This document shows positions 38,052 through 47,600 of a stretch of 64,000 bases of DNA, one piece after another (positions within the stretch are counted from its first letter, which is position 1; each line of letters begins with the position of its first letter). The stretch is taken from the NCBI GenBank assembly GCA_023382975.1, contig JAHDXO010000062.1:1-64000 (forward strand), in the 5' to 3' direction. The position numbers were made by a program, and so were the translations under genes. Origin of the DNA: Pirellulaceae bacterium. GTDB taxonomy: Bacteria > Planctomycetota > Planctomycetia > Pirellulales > Pirellulaceae. The notes below the pieces were generated by a model, which was given only the letters and a program-made list of their open reading frames with translations, searched no databases and was not told where the DNA came from.

Positions 38052-38582
38052 GGCGATTTTCCTCTTGGCGATTGGAGACCATTCGAAATCACACTGATCC
38101 AGCGGCCGGAACCCAGAGCGGTGACGATGCCGGGCTTCGCGGCGTCGATGCCGAGAGCGAGGCTCAGGGATGGCTGCCTCTGATCGTTCATGGTTGCGGT
38201 TCCAGCAGTGGATGAGTCCGCCGCCTCGCGTCTGTAATTCGAATCGATGACGCCGAACATAGCCGAAAACGGCGTCTGTCGCAATTTGCCAGTTGTCTGC
38301 GCGGCTGGTGCCCGGTGGTCGCCTTGTGATCGCGGGGCACGAATCACTGCCGGCCTTGACGGGGCTCGTTCCAGATCCTGCCAGGCCCGGATTCTTCCGC
38401 CGTGCTTGATGCCCAGCCTCGTTGATTGGGTGGCAGCCCACCGAGTGGTTCGACCTGATAACCCGGATTATCCACGGGGGCGAGTTGTAACACAGGCGGC
38501 TTGCCTGTGTTCCCCAAATACAGGCTGGCAGATGCTACCTGCGGATCGTCTCGCGGCTGCCGAGCAAGGGTGTGCCCGCGTC
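38052..38582. other. Intergenic region with a dispersed repeat
   Basis: No gene is supported in these 531 bases. The segment at 38462-38540 is the second copy of the double-hairpin repeat. The part close to 38052 is the leader of the DUF4038-like gene. The short frames seen here lack ribosome-binding sites and recognisable sequence. Confidence 0.5.
38462..38540. repeat. Dispersed double-hairpin repeat, copy 2
   Basis: It begins CCCGGATTATCCACGGGGGC and keeps the ACAGGC-GGCTT-GCCTGT hairpin. The second hairpin is damaged (CAGGCTGGCAGATGC). Alignment to 27838-27917 is nearly continuous. It lies between the sialidase-like gene and the DUF4038-like gene. Confidence 0.7.
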
Positions 38583-40184
38583 TCATTCTTTTTCCCGCTG
38601 CGGGGCGGAGTGGGCGCTGGCCGAGTTTCCGCCGGCGGGCGCAGGGACCGCGGATACAAGGATGGCCGTATCAGGAGCCCTGCCGGAATAGTAGGCGAGG
38701 AAGTGCGTGTCACCGATCGCGGTGGCGTTCACGTTGCCCGCGTCGAGCGGGAGTTCACTACCGGTGGCGACCGCCGTGGAAACGGGCCAGCCGAGCGGAT
38801 TGTCGAACACGAGGGCGGGATCGGCGACCCGGCGTCGGAGGACGCCGCCCCGGCCGCGCTGGTAGTAGTAGTTGCTGATCAGTCCGGTCTTCGGGTCGAG
38901 AATCAGGCTCGGCGTCGAGCCGACGACCTCGCCGATGTTCGTCTGCGTGCGTTTCCAGGTCGCGCCATCATCGGTCGACGTCAACTGGAACTGGGATCGC
39001 GCCGTGGACGAGCCGCCCCAGGTTTCCGACCGTCCGATCGCGAGGATCCGGCCGTCGCCGAGGTAGACGGCCGAAGGTTCAGTCGGCCACTGCGACTTGC
39101 TCAGCCCGGATTCGATGACGGTCTGCTTCCAGGTCGCGCCGTCGTCCGCGCTGGTCAGCGTGCCCCACGAGTGATCCGCGCCGTCGGCGTAGCTTCCGGC
39201 AAACCACAGCGCCATCAGCCCGACCTTCGGGACCGTGAAGACGTCGGTGATCTGCACCGGCATCACGGCGAGCTTCGGCGTCGCCACGAGCTTGAACATC
39301 ACGCCGTCTGTCGTGCGGTAGAGATCCTGGAGCCACTCGCTGCCGACTCGGCGCACCCAGAGGAGCATCGCCCCGGTCGAGTCCAGTCCTTTGCCGACAG
39401 CGACTTCGCCGAAGCCCGGCGTGTTGGCGACGAGCGTTTCGTCCGTCCAGGTCTTGCCCTGGTCCGGCGAGGTGCGCGCGTAGACGGCCCGGGCGTCTTC
39501 GCCGATGTCGTGGGCCGACCCGCGGCTGTATACGCAGACCAGAGTGTCGCCGATGGCCTGGATCATCGGCCATGAGTTGTAGCGTTTGGCCTCCTGCACG
39601 ACATAGGGCTTGGCGGGGCGTTTCACCGGCGTGACCTTGACCATGGCGAGCCCGGTCGGGCGGGTGAACGTGTTGGCGGGGTCGGTGGGTTCGCGCTGGA
39701 TGCGCACGCACAAGGGGGCGTCAGGCACCACTTCATAATACGACTCCAGGACGATGGTCCGAGAATGAAACGGCGCGGCCGGCAGCGCCGTCCTGACCGG
39801 GTTGCCCAGGTAGTACCGTTCCGTGAAGGGCGCGTTCTCCACCATCTGCGAGAGGTGGACCCTGTAGACGTCTTCGGCGCCCGAGTTCGCCGGCGCTTCC
39901 GACGTGGTTACGACGATTTCGACCCTCACGGCGGCACACCCGCCGGGCAGGGGCACGACGCCGACGACGGACTGTCCGGCCGTGCCTCCCGACAATGACC
40001 AAACCGGGATGTGCGTGGAGCCGCTGGACATGAGCACGAGCGAAGGATTGCCCGTCGCGATCGACATGTCATTGGCCGTCAGGAAGACGGGCTCGTTCTT
40101 TTCGGGCGAATCCGCGGGCGGATTCGCCGCGAAGCCCGTGACGGCCGAAGCCAGCAACGCGACGCAAGACAGGATGATGCGCAT
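38583..40184 (-). CDS. Exported sialidase-like (BNR repeat) protein
   Basis: The 533-residue protein starts with a signal peptide (MRIILSCVALLASAVTGFAA) and has Asp-box/BNR repeats typical of six-bladed sialidase propellers: SPDQGKTWTDETL, SADDGATWKQTVI and STDDGATWKRTQT. RRIP-type arginine motifs were not located with certainty, so activity as a true sialidase is not proven. The ATG at 40184 is chosen because CAGGAG precedes it and the signal peptide starts there. The same frame continues upstream for 53 codons and contains an SEC-C-like motif that is probably a separate remnant. It belongs with the exported carbohydrate-active genes. Confidence 0.78.
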   Translation of the reverse strand: MRIILSCVALLASAVTGFAANPPADSPEKNEPVFLTANDMSIATGNPSLVLMSSGSTHIPVWSLSGGTAGQSVVGVVPLPGGCAAVRVEIVVTTSEAPANSGAEDVYRVHLSQMVENAPFTERYYLGNPVRTALPAAPFHSRTIVLESYYEVVPDAPLCVRIQREPTDPANTFTRPTGLAMVKVTPVKRPAKPYVVQEAKRYNSWPMIQAIGDTLVCVYSRGSAHDIGEDARAVYARTSPDQGKTWTDETLVANTPGFGEVAVGKGLDSTGAMLLWVRRVGSEWLQDLYRTTDGVMFKLVATPKLAVMPVQITDVFTVPKVGLMALWFAGSYADGADHSWGTLTSADDGATWKQTVIESGLSKSQWPTEPSAVYLGDGRILAIGRSETWGGSSTARSQFQLTSTDDGATWKRTQTNIGEVVGSTPSLILDPKTGLISNYYYQRGRGGVLRRRVADPALVFDNPLGWPVSTAVATGSELPLDAGNVNATAIGDTHFLAYYSGRAPDTAILVSAVPAPAGGNSASAHSAPQREKE

Positions 40185-40235
40185 GGGTTCTCCTGGAGAC
40201 GTCAGAGTAAAGCCGAGATTTCCCGGATGGAACGG

Positions 40236-40343
40236 CCTGCATTTCTTGTATCTCTTGCCGCTGCCCCAGGGGCAGCGATCATTGCGGCCGACACGGGCGG
40301 TGTCGTTTTGGATGGTTGTCGGCGATGGCCGCAATTTCGTCAT
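40236..40343 (-). pseudogene. SEC-C metal-binding motif remnant
   Basis: In the frame upstream of the sialidase-like gene the minus strand encodes ARVGRNDRCPWGSGKRYKKC. This matches the SEC-C consensus CPCGSGKKYKKCC except that the second Cys is Trp and the last Cys is Arg. SEC-C motifs usually end SecA or TPR-type proteins; the neighbouring upstream gene is a TPR protein that stops 67 bases earlier. The fragment is probably the eroded tail of that or a lost gene. Confidence 0.5.
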
Positions 40344-40409
40344 AGCACGCCCCGGTGTCCAGCTCGGCGACCTTCCCTCAGTCGCAATCAGTATTTTGGT
40401 TACGTCTGA

Positions 40410-41162
40410 TCACCGCGGCTCGCTTCGGATTTTTCGAAGATGATCGAGATTCGCTTTGGCTTGAGCATAATTGGGCGGTGCGATTTCCACCGCACGCTGC
40501 AATACCTCTTCGGCCTCATCCAAACGGCCGGCCTGCAGCAGGCTGTAGCCGAAATCATTCAGGTGCAAGTGGTTCTTCGGTTCCAATGCGACCGCCCGCC
40601 GATGTTGCTCGACGGATTCCTCGAACTGTCCGGCTTCCGCGAGGCAGTACCCGAGACCGACGTAGTAGAGAGCAACGTTCGGGTAGGCACGAGCAGCAGC
40701 GGCATACAACTGCCCAGCATGCTCGGCGTCATCCTGGTCGATGAGAAAGTCTCCGGCCGCGTCGATGATTTCAGCCAAGCATTCCGTGTCCGCGGGCAAG
40801 GTCGTCAATTGCAGAAAGAGCCGCATGGCCTCTTCGACGCGGCCGTATTGGTACTCTATCGAGCCCACGGTGAGTATCGCGGGAGCAAAGCCGGGGTCGA
40901 TCGCCAATGAGGCCGCCGCATCGTGCCAAGCCGGATGCACCATCGCGGCTGTCCCCGTCGCCCGAGCCATGAGCATCGAGGCGTGGGCGTTATCGTGTGC
41001 CCACTGGGCCGCTGAACGCCGTTTCGCAGGTGGAGCGTTGACATACTGTTCACGCAAACCCCGCAGTTGCTCGTCCAAGTCAACCAACTCCCGGAACGGA
41101 ATTTCCGCCAAGCTTGGTGGTCCTGAACCTCGTCGTGTCGGTGTCTTACCCCGTTTTTTCAT
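40410..41162 (-). CDS. Tetratricopeptide-repeat protein
   Basis: The 250-residue protein has a basic N terminus (MKKRGKTPTRRG) and at least four TPR-like helical pairs. Clear ones are VALYYVGLGYCLAEAGQFEE, NHLHLNDFGYSLLQAGRLDE and the preceding GSIEYQYGRVEEAMRLFLQ. No signal peptide or catalytic domain is seen, so it should be a cytoplasmic protein-protein interaction scaffold. AAAAGG precedes the ATG. Related planctomycete proteins may end in an SEC-C motif; a degenerate one lies just downstream in another frame context. Confidence 0.75.
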   Translation of the reverse strand: MKKRGKTPTRRGSGPPSLAEIPFRELVDLDEQLRGLREQYVNAPPAKRRSAAQWAHDNAHASMLMARATGTAAMVHPAWHDAAASLAIDPGFAPAILTVGSIEYQYGRVEEAMRLFLQLTTLPADTECLAEIIDAAGDFLIDQDDAEHAGQLYAAAARAYPNVALYYVGLGYCLAEAGQFEESVEQHRRAVALEPKNHLHLNDFGYSLLQAGRLDEAEEVLQRAVEIAPPNYAQAKANLDHLRKIRSEPR

Positions 41163-41246
41163 GCGATCGAACCTTTTCGGGTAGAAGTAATTTCTCGTCT
41201 ATGCGTCGCTCATCTCATTCGGTGCTTTCCACGGTGCTCTTTTTTC

Positions 41247-41315
41247 ACGAGTCCCCAGGCCGTGGTGTTTGCCGTGGTGCCATACAGCTCGCCGGATTTT
41301 GCATCGATTTGCCGG
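41247..41315. repeat. Att-like repeat, copy 3, near tRNA-Arg
   Basis: The segment reads CACGAGTCCCCAGGCCGTGG, then GCCGTGGTGCCATACAGCTC, then GCCGGATTTTGCATCGATTT. It matches the repeat at 109-182 along its length with substitutions. Downstream at 41434-41453 CGGCGTAAGGACTTGCG matches 101-117, followed by the tRNA at 41471. A palindrome-like CTTCGGCCTCCGAGGCCGA at 41350-41369 echoes the tRNA anticodon arm again. The order of parts is permuted compared with the left edge of the window. From 41316 to 41470 there is no gene. Confidence 0.55.
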
Positions 41316-41470
41316 AATCTGAAACGAAGAGGGCCGTTTTGGGTAGGAGAGCTTCGGCCTCCGAGGCCGACGGAAGTCGAAACCCGGGCGGGAGTTGCGT
41401 CGCGGCAAATGCAAACGCCGCAAGCGTTTATGCTCGCGGCGTAAGGACTTGCGTCGATTTTCGCACTGAG

Positions 41471-41544
41471 TATCCCCGACAGGATTCGAACCTGTAACCT
41501 TCGGCTCCGGAGGCCGACGCTCTATCCAATTGAGCCACGGGGAC
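41471..41544 (-). tRNA. tRNA-Arg (anticodon CCG)
   Basis: The 74-base gene folds into a standard cloverleaf: acceptor GTCCCCG/CGGGGAT with a G-U first pair, D arm GCTC/GAGC, anticodon arm TCGGC-CTCCGGA-GCCGA giving anticodon CCG, and T arm ACAGG-TTCGAAT-CCTGT. The discriminator base is A and the 3' CCA is not encoded. tRNA-Arg genes are common integration sites, and repeats lie just beyond its 3' end. Confidence 0.97.
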
Positions 41545-41559
41545 TTTCTTGTCTGACAG

Positions 41560-41588
41560 AATTTATCAGAAGCAGGGAACGGCTGCAA
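41560..41588 (-). promoter_or_regulatory. Promoter of tRNA-Arg
   Basis: On the minus strand TTGCAG (41583-41588) and TAAATT (41560-41565) are separated by 17 bases. The -10 box lies 15 bases before the first tRNA base, which fits transcription start about 8 bases upstream of the tRNA. Confidence 0.6.
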
Positions 41589-41649
41589 CCGGCCCACTTC
41601 TTGCTCGGGTGTGGGATGAACTTGAGTTCGTCGATCGCCTCCGGTCAAG

Positions 41650-44600
41650 TCACGATCTCCAGGCGGCGAAGGCGGCGTCTGCTGCGGTTGGCCAAGGGAT
41701 GCGGCGTATACCCGGCGACAAGGTTCCAGCCATGATGTGGTCGGGGTCGTCGGCCGGATCGAGATCTTCGAAACCCAGGAGATGTCCCAATTCATGCATC
41801 AGCACCGTCAACATGTCCATGCGACCGCCCGCGGGACGGGTGCTGAGTGCAAGAGATGAAGTCCTTGCCGTCCGTACGAATTCCTCGTGGGATCGGGGCG
41901 TGTCATCCAGATACCAACCGAATCCAGCGGCGTCCCGGTCGAGGAGAATTGCCCGGCCGTCAAATCCACCGACCATCGGGCCCGGAAGATCCATGAAACG
42001 CAATTCGATGTCATCCAGTCGCATCTGTTGTTCCAAGTTCAAGTCGGTCGCCGCCCACGACAAGCTCGCTTGGCGAAGGAGTCCCGCTACGACGCCCTCC
42101 TCCGGCGTCTGCTGTGCATCCAGTGTTTGCATTGCTGCGCTGCGATCGGCCAACAAGGGTTGCACGTCGATGTAGACAGTCAAAGCCAGACCGTTCGGCC
42201 AATCGGACGGAGTAACGAGTTCGGGAGCCGTGGAATCACTTTGGCTGCCGTTCGGGTAGACCCAGATGACGGAATCCGGCATGAAGCCCGAAGGTGTGGA
42301 CGCAGCCAGCCAAATATCCTGGACACTGGACGAGTACGTTCCCAGATTTCGGCCATCCCGCGTGTCGATCTGGCCCGTGCTGTCGATGACGTAACCATTG
42401 CCGACGACCGTCACGTAGACTTTGCCCTTCCCCAGCACATCGTTGTCGCGGTTGGTGACGTTGATGGTGGGCTTGTACAACGCGGGATCCGCGTAGATCG
42501 GATCGGCGGAGGTAACGGACGTCGGCGCGACTTGGTAGGGAATATCGCCGTCGATCTGTGAGTCGTCGACTCCCGTGACAGTGACCGTTCGTGCGGTGCT
42601 CCAATTGGCTGAAGTAAAGGTCAATGATGTGGGAGCGACGGTGCCCTCCGTGATGTCGCTGCTCGCCAGCGCAATCGTCACATCAGCCGTGGGTTGGGAA
42701 TTCAACTTGACCGAGAACGTCGCCCTGCCCGCGGATTCGGTTGTTATCAAGCCGCTTGTGGGACTGACCGTGATCCCCGGAAAATCGTCGTCGACGATGG
42801 TCCCTGCGGCGCTATTCTTCAGATCTAAGCGGGCGTTGACCGGGTTTGACAAACCTACCGCGAATTGCTCGTCCCCTTCAAATTGGTTGTCGCCTTTTAC
42901 CGGCACCAAGATCTGAGCGCTGGTCTTGCCCGGCGCAAACTTCAGCGTTCCTGTGACGTCCGTGTAGTCGCTGGTTGGCGATGCGCTGCCAACATAGGCT
43001 GTGTTGTAATCCACCGTCACGGTTTGCGCGCTGGCTTTGCTCAACTGGACGTTGAACACACAGTTCCGCGTGCCGCTGTTGCCTTCGACGACGGAGGCGT
43101 CCCCGATCAGAATCACCGGCAAATTGAAGGCGGGACCGAGACCGGATACGAGAGCAAGATTGCTTCTGACCGTCCCGCACGCAGCCACCACGCGAGCCGC
43201 ACCCTGGTCGGATCCAACGGTCAATACTCCCGTGCCGGGGCCTGTGATCGGATCATCTTGTGGTCCAGCGATGTTGCCCACTTGGGAGCCGACGGGATTG
43301 AATACTTGATAGCTCAAGGTGCATGGAAGTTCATCGAGCGGGATGATTTCTCCGCCGGCTTTTTTCGCTTCGACCGTGAACCGGATCTGACTGCCGGGAT
43401 CCAGCAGGCCGGTGATGCCGGGGGTCGCCTTCAGCGTCAGGTGGGCAACCTGCGGTTTGCTTGGCAGAGTGATATTCAAGGGCGTTCCTTCCTGCGGGAC
43501 CACAACATCGGTGCGGAAGGGAGGCCGCCCCTGCTCGATGTGCTGCAGCGTGTACTCGTTCGGAGGCACTGCCACATCGGCGTGCCCCGAACCGTCGAGC
43601 GGCGCACGCAAGCCGACTCCCCAACGCTGTTGGCTGATCATCTCGATGTACCCGCCGGACACCGGGGAGCCGTCCGAAGTTGCGATGACGGGTGCAGGAG
43701 CCCAGGCTGGAAGCGCCGGCAACGCGCTGCATGAATAAAGCTCCGTATTGCCCAGTCGCGTGACATACAATTGGCCTTCCGGGCATTCCAGCACCGTGTG
43801 CTCGTCCATCGTCCGAATCACTTCGGTAACGCCCAGCGAGATGGTGAATTTCAGCAGGGGCAAAGGGTTGCCCGTAACGATGCTCGCCACGCCGGCGATT
43901 GCCAGGTTCTTGAGCGTGTCGTCTTTCGCCTTGTCGTTGATCTCGCGCAACGCATCTTGATTGCCGATGGGTTTCACCCCCGCCGCATCCCATTGCCCGA
44001 GTTGCTTGCTTACCAATCCGCCGGACGCTTTGTCGGTGACCTTGGCCAGTTTGCCGAACGCTTCCAACACGCCGCTCACGCTGGAGACCACTTTCAGCGG
44101 AGCCGCCAGTTTCGGGAGCTGCCGTGGGAGTTCGATTGCTTCCACGAGTTCCGCCCCGAAGGATGTGCGGTCGAAGATCGAGACGGCAACTTCTTGATCT
44201 CCGCCCTCCTCTTCTGCGACCGAGGCAAGGCCGAAGCCTTCGGGGCCGGAAGCATACGTTCCGTGCAGCACGACGAAACGAGGAGGATACTGATCCGTCG
44301 GGTCGAAGACTTCCAAGACGGCCAATCCCTCGGCTCCCGTCCCCGTGGAAACGGCGACCTGCAAGCCGGGAACAGGATGTCCGGAAAGCCCATCGAGCAA
44401 CTGCAACGGGAGTTCCTTGCCGGCAATTTGCAGCAATGCACGACCATCCTCGCTGGTCGTGGTGCAATCCCAGAAGTTCTGCAGATCCAGAAACCGCGAG
44501 TCGGTTGCCGGACTGACGGATGCGCCTCCGACCTTCACTGTCTTCGGCCAGGCACCGGCGCGGAAATAGTCCTCGTTGCCCGCCGTGCCCGTGATCGAAA

Positions 44601-47600
44601 ACGAGCCGATCTTGCTGGCCGTGCCGCCGGCGATTTCGTCATTGCCATTGCGGAATACCAAGCCCATGGGATCCAGTCCGGCACCGACCATCGAATCGCG
44701 GACCTGCCCGCCGACAGAGAACTTGCTGATCGAACCGGGGCCGAAGGTATCGGCGTTGCCACCGGTTCCGGCGACCTCGAAATCGTCGCCGAGATTTGCG
44801 CCGGCCAGGATGACGCAGTTCGCCAAGTTCTTCCCGATACTGAACGTGCCGAACGCCGCTGCCGCGGCGTGCGCGTCCAACATCGATCCACCCGCGCCGG
44901 CCTTGTCCTTGGACACTTGCACCGTGCCGACTTTGCCCAACGCGTGAAGATGCGCGGCGATGTCCCCGCCGGTAACGGCCAGTTTGCCGATCGCCGCAGT
45001 CTTGCCCAAACTGGCCGCTGTCGCCGTCGCGATCAGATCTCCCTCGAAACCGCCACCCGAGACCGAAACGGTGCCAAAGCTGGCCGCCTGCCACGCGCCG
45101 CTGGCGCTGCCGCTCTTGACCGAGACGGATTTGACCGCACCGTCGGCCACCAGATCCAACTCCAGGTTCCCGCCGCTGACGCTCAGGCCGCTGATCGCGG
45201 GCGTCTTGCCTAAACTGGCCGCCGTCGCCGTCGCGGCCAGATTCCCCGCGAAACCGCCACCCGAGACAGAAACCGTACCAAAGCTGGCCGCCTGCCACGC
45301 GCCGCTGGCGCTGCCGTTCTTGACCGAGACGGATTTGACCGCGCCGGCAACTTCGAGATCGATGCACAGAGATCCCGCTGTGGTCGAGAGGGCGCTGATC
45401 GCGGGAGCTTCGATGAGTCCGTCGAGCAGGCTGCGCGCTGTCAACGCTCCAAGCATCGCCCCCAAATGAACGTTCGCACCATACGGGGCGTCGCCAAACG
45501 AGATTTTCGTCGACTGGTCTGGGTTGCCTCCCAGCACGATTTGGCTGACGCCGGAAGACTGGTTCTTCAGGTCTCCCATCGCGATTTGTCCTACCCAACC
45601 TCGGAACTCGATCCCGGTTCCGGTCAGATCCGATTTGCTGGCGCTCAGCGACTTGAGATCGCCGTCGCCGACAACTCGGCCAATCGCCACCTTGCCGTCT
45701 CCGCCAGTCGCCTTCTTGACGGTGACCGACAGGGAACTCTTGGCCGTGGTTCCCGTCAGCAGGATCGTATTGATCGGCCCACTGCCGTTCCCATCCGGAT
45801 CATCCAAGCGAATGCGTGCTTCTCCGGGACCGCTCAATTTGATCGTGTAGCTGTCTCCATCCTCGTCCAAGTAGGTTCCCGGTCCGACGGTCACTTCGTC
45901 GTCTGCGATCGTCAACACGGCAGTCACGGGAATTCCCAGCGCCGCACCGCCGGTCGGTTCGCTCAACGTCAAGTGGACCGTCTCGTTGCCTTCGACGTCA
46001 TCGTCATCGACCAGATTGACTGTGAAGGTTTGCGTCACGACCCCGTCTGCAAAGACGAGCATTCCTTGCGAGGTCTCGTAGTCCGCGCCGGCAGTGGCGG
46101 TGCCGTCGTCCGTCGCGTAGTTGACAGATACTTCGCCCTGCGTGCCTCCGATCCGATTCACGGTGATGGTGACCTGCCCATCTGGTTCGTCCGCCCGATA
46201 GTCGGAGGCGCTGAACTGCAATAGGCCCGCGGGCGGCGCCGCGGAGACCGTCTGCATGGCAAACTCGGTCAGGCTCACGTAGGCGGCAACTCCCACAGCG
46301 CCGGGATGGGAGGTGGTGTTCCATCCGGCGTTCTTCACAAACATCAGTTCCGCGGTGTAGCTCTGATTGCTGATGAAGGTGTCAGCCGGGATGACCACCG
46401 ATGTCTTCGTCCCATCGAACGCGTCTGCTTCGTAAGGCTCCGGCGTGCAGAAGACGGCTTGGCCGCTCGAAGCGTAGACGCACAACTGGATGAAATCGTC
46501 GGCCGATCCCGTGGCAAAGGCATCCCACGTCATCAGGAAATCCGCGTTAGGGATCAGCGATTGAGCCTCGGTCCAATTGCTGACTCGGGGTGGCGAGGGA
46601 TAGGCATCGGTCGGGAGCTCAATGCTTGGTTTCTGGCTTCCTTGATGGAGCGTGACGATGGTGAACTGGTAGGCGCCCGAACGGAAGCTCGAATCGAGCG
46701 AACTCTTGGTGGCGAATTCGGCCTGATATTCCCAGGTTTGGTCGAACGCGTTCCGAACGAGTGTCTTGGTGCTCCCGCTGGGCGTACGGAGACTCGCGTT
46801 GCTGACCGTGGCTGCTCCGTTGGCAGCTTCCGCCACTTGCGAATAGAAGAAGTAGGGAGTACCTGCCGCCGGATTCGGACTCTCCGTTCCCGACTGAACG
46901 TACTGGCATCCCTTGCTGATCAGATAGTACTCGACATCCACCTCGGGCACCGCTAGCACCTGGCCGGTCAGGAAGATCTCGAACGGGTCTTCATCTGCGT
47001 CATTGCTCCCCAGTGATACTGTTCCTTGGTAGACTCCTGGCGTCTCGGATTGGAACGACACGGCATACGTGACCGACTCGCCCGAAGCCAATGTTCCGGC
47101 GGCGAACGATGGTGTCACGCTGAAACCGCTGGGCAATTGGCTGAGCGAAACAAGCTCCAACGGATCGCTCCCCACGTTCTTGATCGTTAGCGACCTTTCG
47201 ACCGAAGTTCCCGGCGATGTCGAGCCGAAATCCAGCGTGCCCCCGTCGGAGACGTTCGCTGCCCCGGATCGCACCTCGATCTCCGGCCCTGGAACCGGAG
47301 CAGGAAGCAAGACTCGCTGGATGCGCACCGCGTCGGCGATGACCGATCCGTTGGCGTTGTCGGTCAGTTCGACCACAAGATTCTGCGTGCTCAGCGATGT
47401 GATCTCGAACGGTCCGCCGAGCGATTCCCACCAATTCCATCCGTCGTTGACATCGTTCGGCACGAAACGCTGATCGACTGGCATCGTTCCGCGCGGCGTC
47501 TGGCCATCGAAGACCGCAAAGGGAGCGTTCGAAGCCGCGCTGTTGCCAAGTTGCGGATACCAGGTCGCCCAGACCTCGTACATCCCCGGCGAGACATTGA

